64,000 nucleotides of DNA from Monosiga brevicollis MX1 (Eukaryota; Opisthokonta; Choanoflagellata; Craspedida; Salpingoecidae). Positions within the stretch are counted from its first letter, which is position 1. Each line of letters opens with the position of its first letter. The translations under genes and the position numbers were made by a program. The stretch lies in NCBI RefSeq assembly GCF_000002865.3, contig NW_001865076.1, forward strand, positions 79,077-143,076, in the 5' to 3' direction. Below the pieces are notes generated by a model, which did no database searches, had not been told where the DNA came from, and was given only the letters and a program-made list of their open reading frames with translations. Below, one piece after another: positions 30,257 through 41,416 of this stretch.

Positions 30257-33081
30257 TCACTCGCACGGCTCGGACAATCGGCCGTCCAGCACGACCGTCC
30301 AGGCTGGGGGAATCTCCACGTCCAGTTGCGTGTGCAAGGCCAGAGTACACACGTCTAACCCAGCAAATACCAAACAATGAGCGCCCGCTAAAAGTACATT
30401 TTGTACCACTTGGCGAGGGCAGTGACATACCATCAGCTGAGCAGACGGAAGAAAAGTGGGTCAGGCATCGTGCGTCATTGCTGTACCTAAAAGTCAACGC
30501 CGCGGTATGAGAAACTCGGGCGCCGTATACCCATCGATCCGCAAAAAAAAAAGCGCATCACGTGGATCCCCAAACACACCGGCAAGAAAGAGTCACGGTG
30601 GCCGTGCTGTCGGGGCTACCGCAAGATGCCTTTGCAGCAAATGCTGTGGCCAGCCGCAGTAGAAGACGAGTGACCGACAGGGAAGGATTGCGCAGCGACA
30701 GGGTCACGCCGACCCCCACATGCGCGGCAAAGCCATAAGCCTGTTCGCGCACGGCATCGCCGCCAACCCACCGCGCTTGCTGCAGAACTGGGGCTTGCTG
30801 ACGGGCCCACTTGCTGGCAGCCGCCACAATGTCCCAGGCAGCAGCGCTCATGGTGTCTGGGCTCACGTAGAGCTCTTGCAACTGAACACCAGTGGCAAAG
30901 TAGGACCAGACTTCATCGCGAAAGGAGGGTAGATCCTCGGTCGAGTTGAGCCCGACAGCGCGACTCTGGCCCATGTTCCCGGTAATAATGCCGTGCAACA
31001 TCAAAGCAGAAACTGGAAACAAGCCAGCTCGTTGCACCACCAGCTTGTAGACCACGGCATCACGAAAGTTGATCCACTGCTGGCGCCGCGTGCCCTCACC
31101 ATGCAGTCCGATGTCGCCATGCCCACGCCAGATTGAGTCACCAAAGAGCAGCCAAAATGGGCTGGGCCACATGCCTGACCAGGTGCAAAACGGGCATGGC
31201 GTGTCAGCGTCCACAAACACGCCGTTCGCGCCTCCGGCGCAAGCACAAACTTACCGGTCGTCAGGTTTATCCAGAAGGCCCTGCGCGCCTCCCGGCGCAG
31301 CGTCTGCAAGAGACGCAATAAACCCTCTAGCTCGGTCAAGTACTCATGTTGGGCTCCCTCGCCAAAAGATATGCCGTCAAACTTAAACATGGCAACGTGG
31401 TACTTGGTAACAAAGTCCAGGGTAATGGCTTTGAAGCGCTCAAAATACCGTGGTCCAGACAAACTAAAGCCCTGGCGGTTGAGCTCATAGCCCTGCCGCC
31501 GCCCATAGGCCACGCGAGCATCCTTGGCTGAACCATAGCCACCCCAGGGCGACACCCAAACTGCTACATCTGCACCGTAGGTTTGGGCTCGCTCGGCCAC
31601 GGGAGTCAAGCCGCGCGGAAAGCCGCTGTGAAAGGACCATAGTGATTTGTGGTCATCCCAACCGTCATCCCAGAGGAATGCGTCCAATTGCACCCCACGC
31701 TTGACCACCAGCTCCTGGCTGAGACGCTCCACGCGGTCAATGCACGAACGCTCTGTCATGTTTCGGTCGGCAAAGGCGACATCGCGTTCCTGCCAGCTGT
31801 AAAAGTCAAACCAACTATTATAGTGCAGGAATGGCCGCGCCGGCGACGCGCGCACTTGGGATAGATAGGCCCAAAATGCTCGCTGGAGATCAGCGCCATG
31901 CCGGTACATGCCAATCACGGTTGTGTAGGTAAAGCTGGTGGCCCCTGCAGCTAGCGGTGGCAGGCTCATGAGTCCACACACTGCCAGTCGTTCGTCACTG
32001 GCCAAAACGCCATTGGAAGACATGGGATGCTCGAGTCCTGCAAAAAAGCGGGCTTCTCGGCTGTAAATTGGACTACCCGGCACCGTGCCTGACATGATCA
32101 CAGGCACGTCTCGCAGCTGCCAGGTGACCAGGTATCTGCAGCAATCGCGACATCAGTGGGGTATACAACACGGGCACAGCAAGGGCGAGGTGGCAGCCAA
32201 GTGTGGCCAACTTGCGCACATGTACCGCACCTGGGAGGAAGAGTGGCGACTGGAAGATGCGAGGTCAGCGCAAAGGAAGTTCGAACAAAGTGGTGAGGAG
32301 CCTCCGGAGCTACGGAGAGTTGCCATGAAATAGAAAAGGCCTCGGCGACGTCAGCCCAAGCACAGCTGAGGCGCGCTCGCACTTGACGAGCCTGATAAAT
32401 GGGCCCATCTGAGTTTTTATCGCCCGCAGGGGCCATCGGTGGAGCCACCCCCGTGGTAGGCTGGTAGGTCAACTCGACGAGTCGGCATGCTGCAGAGGAG
32501 ATGACATGGGAGCCAAGGCCCAGCTGGAAGAGCTCCGGCTGCGGTTGAAACGCGGTGGGCTTTTCGGCGTAAATGTTTTGAATGCGCCCAAAGGCCAATG
32601 TTCGAGCATCCCCCCGGGCTGAGGGTTGGGGGTGCATGCGTTGCAGCACATCTTGGACAGACTTTTGCAAGGGCACGATGTGAAGTCGCAGGTTCAAGGC
32701 AGGCGTAGCCACTTCGAGCGTGCCCCCGGCTCGGATGTCTAGTTTTTCTTCGGCAGCCGCGGCCAGTGGTACAGATGGATCCTCACCACGGCCTGGGCTT
32801 GCGCCCGCCGCGGGCAATTTGCGTGCCACGGGGACGGGGCGCGCATCCGCTTGCGCAAAGTCAACCACGGTCTGTCCTGCGCGAGAGCGGCGAGCAGCCG
32901 CTCCAGTGCGGTGGTGCGAGGTATCGAATTGATGACGCTCAGCCAACACATCATAGGCACGATTAGAGGATAGCGAATGGCGTTGCCAGGCCCCAGCCAC
33001 GAGATACACGGCAGTCACCAGAGCCACGAGCAGCGCCGCGCGACTCAATATTCCCCGCGCCCAGCGACTGGAGAGCAACAT
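30257..33081 (-). CDS. Membrane-anchored clan-D-like glycoside hydrolase (alpha-galactosidase-like)
   Basis: A retaining glycosidase related to the GH36/clan D alpha-galactosidase group (recognised from conserved blocks). Methionine at 33081 gives a basic N-terminus and one helix (AALLVALVTAVYLVAG), a type II signal anchor. Exon 1 runs to about 32237 and encodes a beta-rich N-terminal domain. Exon 2 (about 32142-31246) carries the barrel: FLHYNSWFDFYSW, LDAFLWDDGWDD, FHSGFPRGLTP, VAVWVSPWGGYG and VAMFKFDGISFGEG, whose K-x-D aspartate fits the clan D nucleophile. Exon 3 (from about 31176) completes LTTG|MWPSPFWLLFGDSIWRG and GEGTRRQQWINFRDAV, a second catalytic region. The C-terminal beta domain (LSLRNPS) follows. 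Two short last exons (stop at 30257) are plausible by splice sites only. The product is about 800 residues. The substrate is probably an alpha-galactoside, in the Golgi or outside the cell (inference). Confidence 0.82.
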
Positions 33082-33349
33082 CCTGGTGGATGCCGCTTGC
33101 CCAAGCCTCCGAAAGTGGCAGTTCACACAAAACTCCTTGGGCAGCAACGCCGATCAAGCCAGTCTGCTACTGCAACCCCACAATCCTCTCCGTGATGATG
33201 CCTTGCTCTACGCCAGTGCACCATCGACCGAGCGATCGGAGCTCGCCGAACAGCTCTCGAGCCAGTTCAAAGCCAGTGAGAATCTAATTAACCGCTATAT
33301 TCTTGTCGATAACTGGTCGGAGGTATCTTTGTTATCTTTAACGTTGCGA

Positions 33350-33467
33350 NNNNNNNNNNNNNNNNNNNNNNNNNNNNNNNNNNNNNNNNNNNNNNNNNNN
33401 NNNNNNNNNNNNNNNNNNNNNNNNNNNNNNNNNNNNNNNNNNNNNNNNNNNNNNNNNNNNNNNNNNN
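33350..33467. other. Assembly gap (118 N)
   Basis: An unsequenced run that borders the (CT)n tract directly, so the gap was probably caused by the repeat. Confidence 0.99.
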
Positions 33468-33744
<277 letters not shown>

Positions 33745-33765
33745 AGAGACTGCGGACGAGCAAAC

Positions 33766-35869
33766 ATGGCAGCGCCCGGGGCAGCGGCCTGCTGGCTATT
33801 GGTGGTGGGCATGGTAGTAGCATTTGTGCCATTGGTGGAAGCATCGGCAACGATTCATTTGCCCGAGTTGGACGAGCGGCCCATTCTGTTTGTGGACGGT
33901 GAGGGCGAGCTTTGCTTTTCCTTCGGCGGGCGGGGGCGGGGAGACTGCTGAGCGAGGAGCGCTCGTGTCTAACCCGGGTGAATCGTGCATGTGCTTCAAT
34001 GATTGCGTAGACTTGCAGAACCTTGTTCACTACGTGGGAGATGATGCGATTGAGTATTTGATGAATATGCTTCCGTCCATTGACACGGGTCTGGTAAGCT
34101 GGGACGCGCCATCGGGAAGGGCTTTGAGCACAAGCGCGGTGTGCCTGCTCCGCGCCTCACAGGTCGACTGGGGCTGCTTAGGATCACCATGGCAAGTACA
34201 CGGGTAATGCAGGCAATGGCGGTGTGGATGCCGGCGAGCTGGCCATTCGTCTCGTGCGCGTTGAGCTTGATCGCCAGTTGGTGCGTTTGCAGCTGAATCG
34301 TCTTGAGCCACCACGAACAGAGAGCGGTGCAGACAGCTCACCTGCCCATGTGATCCGCCGGCGCAGATGGATAGCTTTTATCGGCGCGCTGATGCAGACC
34401 TGAATCAGGATGACCTGGTTACCTTTGAAGAGCTGATCGAGGTACTTTTTTTTTCTCTCTCTCTCTCTATTTCTTCTCTGGTCATTGTCGCGTGTGTGGG
34501 AGCAGAGTGGTATCACGAGCCGTTATTCATACATCTGGGACAGCTTTGTGACTGCCTTTTCCTGACACGACACCACTATCCTTCCTGCTTTGCGCACTAT
34601 AATTTCTCTAGTCCAACTCCACCTTCGGCTTGGACGTGCCGGTCGTAGCTTCTCGCTTCAATGCCGCCGATGAGGTCAGGTTTGACACATTTTCGCTCCA
34701 CAGGTGCATGGGGCTTGTGCTTCAAGATGCGCATGTGCTGATGACCAAATGATTGTAGAACAAGGATGGCTGGCTGAGTTTGAATGAGGTTGCCAACTTC
34801 TTTTACCCCCAGTCACACCCAATCATGTTCCGTGCACTCGCGAGTGAGGTGCTTGTCGCTCTTGATCAGGTAGGCACGAATGAAGGCATGCTGCACGGGG
34901 CTCAAGTTGAAAACCACACACAGGATGAAAACACACACAATCTTTATACCCCACAAGATCAATGTCGCTTTGATCGGCCGTCGGTACGAGTCAAACTCAT
35001 GCATTGTGCGCGGTGTGGTATCTTGCATTAGGACCACAACTCCAAACTGGACAAGGGCGAAGTGCGCTTGCGTAAGATTCAGGAGCATTTTCCTGGCTAC
35101 GCAAGCTTTCCCTTTGATCTGGCACACTTGAGCCAGCGCCTCGATGGCGCAATGGATGAGGACGGTTATCTCTCTCTGTCAGAGCTTATGCAGTACGTCA
35201 CAACATACATGTCCCCATGTCAAAGTGGAGTGGCGACAGACTGGAAAGAAGAACCCTGCACGTGGTCTCGTGCATCTCTCTTGCTCACGATGGTCCTGGC
35301 TTATGCGTGCAGCTGGTTCGACGGCGAGTACGATGCGCGCATTGCCCAGCATGTCGCCAAGATTTTTGCACAGGTGGACACGGACCAGGACGGCGAGCTG
35401 TCCCCGACGGAGATTCGTGAGCATCATGCTGTTCTCATTGGCGATGCTGAAGCTCGTAAATACGGCGTGTTCAAGCAAGGTCTGGTGCCATTTGCCCGCA
35501 TCACCTGAGCTCTGGGTCTGTTTCGCGCTGCTTACATAAAACACATGCATCGCAATAGGTCAAGTGGATCTGAGCGAGCAGGAGGCGGAAGAGATTTTCA
35601 AGTATGAGGCTCCGGATCCCGAAGACGCCGAGCCCGTTCTTACCGAGGGCCAACGTCAGGTCGAGGAGCTTGTCGCAAAAAAGATGATTCCGCGCGACAT
35701 GGGGGACCAGCTGCTGCGTGGCGAGCTTCCCAAGGACATTGTCCACGCCCTGCAAGCCGGCACTTACAGTGAGGAAATGCTCGAGCTGCTCGAATTACTG
35801 GAAATCGATGTATCCCACCTCCTGACGGACGACGAGGCACCCATGCCTGGACAACATGCGGAGTTGTAA
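33766..35869 (+). CDS. CREC-family EF-hand protein of the ER (calumenin/reticulocalbin-like)
   Basis: A calcium-binding protein of the secretory pathway. The start at 33766 gives a signal peptide (hydrophobic WLLVVGMVVAFVPLV, cleavage near VEASA). At least eight exons follow, spliced at GT-AG sites. EF-hand-like loops read GNGGVDAGEL, DADLNQDDLVTFEEL, ENKDGWLSLNEV, DHNSKLDKGEV, MDEDGYLSLSEL and DTDQDGELSPTEI, so about six hands, as in CREC proteins. The order of exons and the F-x-x-A-D-x-(D/N) starts also fit reticulocalbins. The last exon (35559-35869) is acidic and helical and ends in HAEL, very close to the HDEL retrieval signal, so an ER-lumen location is likely. The hand GNAGNGGVDAGEL and some others lack full calcium ligands. 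It lies 229 bp upstream of ALG1 on the same strand. Confidence 0.87.
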
Positions 35870-36097
35870 GCGCCCAAATTGACCCATTCCCAGCCACAGC
35901 AGCAAACCCATCCGTGCTGCGCCCGAAAATAAATTGAGAAACCGCTTATGTTATTTATTGTCGTTCATATCAAAGTTAATGTACTTGTCTTACATTTCGT
36001 ATAACCATTATAGCATAAAGAGAAACAAGTTTGTGTATAAATGTTTTTACAAGTTGCAGTTATTTGTCATACTTTTTGACTTGAACGGGACCCGTGA

Positions 36098-38844
36098 ATG
36101 ATGGCGCGGGATCGACAGCACCGGTACGTCGTCGGTCGGTCGGTGGGGAGGGGAAGACACCGTGTCCGTCTCTGGCGTTGGATGGCTGTGGGTCACTCCT
36201 TCGTGCAGCTGGTCGTGAGAACAGGGTGGCTAGCTGGCTGGCTGGCTTCTTCTGTTCGAGTACGTGGGGTTGAGGTGCAGGGAATGTGTGAGCTGATGCG
36301 TTTTTGTTTTTTTCTTTTGCCGCTCGCTGCGCAGCCATGTGTGTGTGCTTGTGCTGGGCGACATCGGGCGCAGTCCGCGCATGCAGTATCATGTCCAGTC
36401 ACTGGCAGAGGTGTACGATTCCGTGAGCATCGTGGCCTATCGTGGTAGGCTGTCTGGTCCAGGCTGCGCGGGCCCTGTTTGTCAACTCTCGCACAAATTT
36501 CAGGTAGATCAGACTCACGTCTGACATGAGGGTAGAGAGCAAGCCGCTGGCCGCCATTGTCGAGAACCCCAAGATCAAGATCTATGGCCTGGCCGAAGCT
36601 CCCATCTTGCCTTCAAGTACGTATCGCAGACCTGGGCAAAGGGAGGCTGTCGTGGGCTTTTCTCGAGCGCTGACAAGAGCCAGACCAAAACTGACAGATT
36701 GACCCCGCCTTGCTCCTGCACAGGTTGGCCGCGATTGGCCTTCTTGCTCTATGCGCCCTTCAAGGCACTTTTTTTGGCGATGCAGTTGCTGTTTACGCTC
36801 TTGTTCACCGTCCCAGCCATGGAAGCTATCCTCATGCAGGTAGACGGCGCTGCACCTGTGAACGCGACTTTTGAGGTGTGGACTGGACTTTACTGGCCAG
36901 CCTGACGCGCCGTGCGCACGCAACAGAATCCCCCAGCCATTCCCGTGCTGCCTATTGCAGCCGTGGTTAGCCGCTGCCGTGGTGCGCGCCTCGTGGTGGA
37001 CTGGCACAACTATGGTGCGTCAATACTCGCGCCTGTCATGGAACCAACTGAGAGTCGACTCGGGCTCAGCATGGCCCATGCCTTGGTGTTTTCCCCACGC
37101 CGTCTAGGTTACACGATTTTGGCTCTCAAAACGGGAACACGCCATCCTCTTTACAACTTTGCCAAATTGTAAGTTTGTGCGCCGCCTCGTCGCGACAGGC
37201 GCCGAGGCATAGACCGTGTGCAGTGGGCGGCCCTTGACTGTTTGTGTTGCATTTTGAAACGAGCAGCGTGGAAACAACATTTGGTCCCTGGGGCCATCGG
37301 CACCTCTGCGTAACTCATGCCATGCAACGAGATCTCAAGGACAACTGGAACATTGAGTAAGCTTGGCCCGTTCGCCATCACGTTATGCTGACGCTTGATA
37401 CATTTCTCTGACGAAGCATGCGTATGCGGTACCGTGCCCTGGCATAGAGCCGCTGTCCTGCACGATCGGCCACCCAGCATTTTTGGACCAGTCACACTAG
37501 AGACGACGCACCATCTTCTGAGGAAGCTTCTCGAGGTGCACCTCTGCTCTCTTCAACGCGAATGCCAACTCACAGACCGCTGTTCAGCCATCTCACACAC
37601 CGTGTGCTGTGCGCTGCGGTGCAGGAGCGCCCCGATCTCAGTCAGCGCTTCGGAATATCTCACAGCGATGATGCTCAAAGTGCTTTAACCACGCGCGAGG
37701 GCTCAAAGTGCGTGCCAACTCGCTATGTTGTGGCCCATGCACAGTGTTGACACGCAACTGCTTTGCTGTCCGCCTGGTAGCTACAAGCGGCGTGCCGGAC
37801 GCCCGGCACTCATTGTCTCCAGCACCAGCTGGACGCCGGACGAGGACTTTGGCATCTTGTTCGAAGCCCTGCAAGGTGTGTCTCAGGCCCCAGTGACTGG
37901 CAAGCCGCCCACCGGAACGGCACATGCAGGTGTCTCCTCGGCCACACATGGCAAGGCCATGTTTTATCTAACAACCTGTGTTTTTGTGTGCATGTGCCAG
38001 GTTATGAACAGGCTGCGCAGCGTGACTCTTCCCTGCCACACGTACTGTGCATCATCACGGGTAAGGCCTTTTAAAAAGAATGTCCTTGCTGTCACATTTT
38101 TGGGGTCCGTCCGTTGGGCTGACCGTGGTGCCTCCCGTTGAGCAGGCAAAGGGCCGGAGCGGGCTCGCTACGAGCAATTGGTGCAAGAGCAGGCCTGGCA
38201 AAAAGTGGCAGTGATGACCGTATGGCTGGCACTTGAAGACTATCCCAAGCTCCTGGCGTCGGCAGATTTGGGCATCAGTCTTCACACCTCTTCGTCAGGC
38301 TTGGATCTGCCAATGAAGGTGGGCTGATTCGTGCCGTGTTTTCTATCTTTTACTTCATTGTGGGGCTCGCTGTGGGCAATACAAACACCTTTGTGCCGTT
38401 GATATGCGTTGCTAGCGGGACGTGCTTTGTTGTTGAGACGCGGACATGGTCTTCTTGAGCCTCTCTGACACCCGACCTGCTGTAGGTGGTGGACATGTTC
38501 GGGTCTGGCATCCCTGTCTGCGCCGTCGACTTTCAATGGTATGCCCAGCAGACGAAGATTGGTTGCTTGAAAACCGTGAGAGGCCAAGTGTCCGCATGCT
38601 CATGGCGTTTGGTGGACCGTGTTGTGCCCTCGTCAGTCTGTCGGAGCTGGTGGTGCACGATGAAAATGGCGCAGTCTTCAAGAATGCGCAGGAGCTCAGT
38701 CAGCAACTTCAAGAGCTGCTTCGCGCACCTGATGCCAACACAAAGTTGGGGCAACTCAAGACCCATGTGCAAGCGTTTCGGCGCCAGGGCTGGTCGGCCA
38801 ACTGGAACCAGGTGGCTCGCCCCCTGTTCGAATTGGAGTCTTGA
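36098..38844 (+). CDS. ALG1: ALG1 chitobiosyldiphosphodolichol beta-mannosyltransferase
   Basis: Adds the first mannose, from GDP-mannose, to the dolichol-linked chitobiose at the cytosolic face of the ER (GT33 family). About 13 exons. Exon 1 (36098) supplies MMARDRQHR and joins to [19 protein letters not shown]. Next come [14 protein letters not shown], a hydrophobic exon ([19 protein letters not shown]), [19 protein letters not shown], and [16 protein letters not shown] joined across an intron. Then [105 protein letters not shown] and [17 protein letters not shown] follow. The stop is at 38842-38844. These are the family's signature blocks in the correct order. The usual N-terminal membrane helix before the Rossmann fold is missing or very short here, because the protein starts about nine residues before VCVLVLGD. 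Confidence 0.96.
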
Positions 38845-39425
38845 GTCCTCGTAGATGATAAACGAGGTGATGGATGATAGGAAGCGCGCGCGCGCGCGCC
38901 AGCCAGGTGTTGAAGAATGGGAGATGAAAGATTCAAAACAAAATCGACGCGAATGCCTCAGCACGGTGATGGTGTCACCCTGTGCTCAATTGCGAGGACA
39001 GAGCACGATATAGAAACACGCATATATCAAGACGAGTGTGCTGCACCAACGCCCGCAGCAAAGTGAGACAACCGGAATACACAGCGGGCACATAAAGAAA
39101 GAGGTGAGATGCATGACGGGAGCAAGGTCCAGCAGAGACATCTGGTTGACCACGCGAATTCATCTCTCAGATATATCGCGAAAAGCAGTGTCATAACTCC
39201 ACCAGAATGACAAACACGAGGTAACAATGGCGCGTCAACGAACAATACGCACGATAACCAACATGGAGACGATTAGCCTAAAACGTCACGAGAGAAGGGG
39301 GAAGCTGAACACGCAATGGCAAGTGGTGTTCAAGAACAAGGTGGGGCTGAATCAAGCCCAAAAGACGGTGAGTCACAAACAAAAAAAAAAGTGTTTAACG
39401 AGGCGCCAGCATGACAGCCAGGCCC
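38845..39425. other. Tail-to-tail interval, no gene seen
   Basis: The DNA between convergent ALG1 and AP-3 sigma holds only a (CG)8 run at about 38885-38899. It has no long microsatellite and no open frame that I can support. Confidence 0.45.
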
Positions 39426-40374
39426 TTAGTGGTGGGAGAGCCGGCTGCCCAGGGCCTTGACCTTTTCGGCCGCCTTGCTATTGCTGACTTGTTGCAAGAA
39501 AGATGAGCCCTGTTCACCAAGAGCCAACCAAGAGCAAGAGCCGTCACCGGGTCAGAAGGCAAGCGGAAAAGTCACACATGGCGAGGAGGAGCCGTCGACG
39601 AGGAGCAAGCAGGAAGATGATTTGCCGCACACCGCACCTCGCCCTTGAGGATCTTATCCTGCCCATCAATGTGCACCAGGATCGAGCTGAGGCTGGTATC
39701 CAGTACCATGCCACCCATGACAATATCGTCTAGAATATGATGAACCTGGTTTGTGTTGAACATTTCCATTGGAGGTGAGCAGAAGAAAGACAACGGGTTG
39801 CAAGCGGCTTGCTGTGGTCGTGTAGAGAAAGGGAGGCTGACCTTGTCGACATGGAAGATAATGTCGAGTTCGCAGACGTTTTCAAAGCGACTATCCAGGG
39901 TCTCCACAAACACCTGGATCAGATCAAGGATACCCAGCTCGGATTCGGAGGCATCCACCGCAAAGACAAAGTAGAGCGTGGCGTAGTGACGGTAGATGAG
40001 GCGGGTGTCCGATCCACCCAGTAGACTGAGATAAGGGCGGCGAGAATGATGAGATAAGGGCGGCGAGAATGATGAGCGCGGCTGCGGCACAAACAAAGAC
40101 CAGGCAGTGTGGGCGCATCACCAACCTGCCACCGTCAAGAAAGTTGCAGACGTTGTCGGGGCGCTTGCTGACGAGCTGAAAACACTCGCGCACGATCTGT
40201 TGTTGCATCTCCGTGGGCTGAGACAAACAGGCCAGTGTGACGTGAGCCGATCTGTTGCTCTATCGAACGGAACGAGGTGCCAGCAAACGAGTGGTTTGGG
40301 CTCACATAGTGCTTGTAGAACTTTGAGAGGCGGGGCTTGCCATGGTGATTGAAGATCAAAATCGACTGGATCAT
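39426..40374 (-). CDS. AP3S1: AP-3 complex sigma subunit
   Basis: The small subunit of the AP-3 adaptor, which sorts cargo from endosomes or Golgi to lysosome-like organelles. The start at 40374 gives MIQSILIFNHHGKPRLSKFY, the canonical longin-fold beginning. Exon 2 has EMQQQIVRECFQLVSKRPDN and VCNFLDGG. Exon 3 has LLGGSDTRLIYRHYATLYFV, SESELGILDLIQVFVETLD and ENVCELDIIFHVDK. Exon 4 has VHHILDDIVMGGMVLDTS and ILKGE, and the last exon (about 39500) gives GSSFLQQVSNSKAAEK and a stop at 39426-39428. The SESELGILDLIQVFVE block is nearly identical to animal AP3S1/S2 and separates it from AP-1 and AP-2 sigma. The second intron has a tandem 23-bp duplication just before its acceptor. The human orthologue pair AP3S1/S2 cannot be split here; the symbol is by family. 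Confidence 0.96.
40028..40073 (+). repeat. Tandem 23-bp duplication at a 3' splice site
   Basis: Two perfect copies of GAGATAAGGGCGGCGAGAATGAT on the plus strand. Read on the gene strand, each copy carries the pyrimidine-rich acceptor region of the second AP-3 sigma intron. The used acceptor is CTTATCTCAG at the exon border, and the other copy ends CTCAT, without AG. Confidence 0.92.
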
Positions 40375-41416
40375 GGTGACGGTGCGCACGACAGCAGAGG
40401 GAGGGGCTGCTACGCTTGTTGACAAAGCAAACACAGCAAACGCCACGAGCCAAAACAAGAGTCAAGTCAAGTGAGTCAGCCCATCCGCAACCAGCCATTG
40501 CAACAGAAACTTAAATGCACGCGATGATTGGAAATGCAGGCACTGCGCCCTTCTCCCAGTAAACCAGCCGCCAAGCCAGTCGCGCCAAAGAGCGAGAGCG
40601 AGAGAGAGGGGGAGAGGCGGTGACGCGCCGCCGTTTCAGATCCGTGCCGTACCCTCAAGTTGCACTGAACCAGGTATAAGCGATAGTGTGACCAAACACA
40701 CACTATACCGCTACCACAAGTGTGATATCCGTCACAGTACGTCAAAACGTCAGCAAAAGTTATTTTGTATTGATCTGGAGATAAGAAACGGGAGCTGTTG
40801 CTATAGGAAAACCAAGGCTCTGGTTCAGATTACCAGCTGTAATGGCCTGCTCCAATCGGTAATCCCATTGTCAGCAAAAAACAGGTGCTTTCTATTCTTC
40901 TCTCTTCTCTCCTCTCTCTCTTCTCCCTCTCTCTTCAAAAAAAAAATTCCGAGAGCACAAATCAAAAATCATTTTACTTTGAAGGAGGTTTGCTGCCCTG
41001 ACTGTGACTGCTCTGTGTGTGTGTGTGTTGTGACGGGCGACCTCTGGACTTGAAGCGCTCGCCACCCGATTTCACATGTCAACTGGTTCATCTCATCTCG
41101 ACGCGCGCGCGTGTGACTTGGGTTCGGCCAGAGGCTGAGCTTTGTTCTCCTTGGCATTGTCCGCGGGGGGCCTTTCAGGTTCGTGGCGGTGGTTGCGGGC
41201 GGTCAAGATCATAGCGACGGCGTTTCCCTCTGTTTGATTTGTTTTGATGTTCAGTGGTGAGCACGTCTCGCTCCAGCGGCAGCGGACCCTCTGATCTGGG
41301 TTGCCTCGACGCTTGCTTTGGTGGTACTTGTGGAAAACGCTATTTTGCTGGCTGCCCTTGTAGGTGCACAACCTTGACTCTCCCGACTACCCGCTGCGTG
41401 CAGCAATCCCGTCAAG
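40375..41416. promoter_or_regulatory. Head-to-head interval between AP-3 sigma and EPS15-like gene
   Basis: About 1 kb of divergent DNA. It has a short impure CT tract at about 40896-40938, A-run at 40939-40947, a (GT)6 at about 41015-41028 and a GC/CG run near 41102. A GATAGTGTGACC sequence at about 40682 also occurs at about 12473-12484. Its plus-strand open frames lack motifs. Confidence 0.45.

Noticed and set aside
36098-36448. 116-codon frame with a hydrophobic [10 protein letters not shown] stretch as an ALG1 membrane anchor
   Set aside because: It would read through the first intron in a frame that does not join to VCVLVLGD; the GT-AG splice giving RQHR|HVCVLV is in phase and fits the family.
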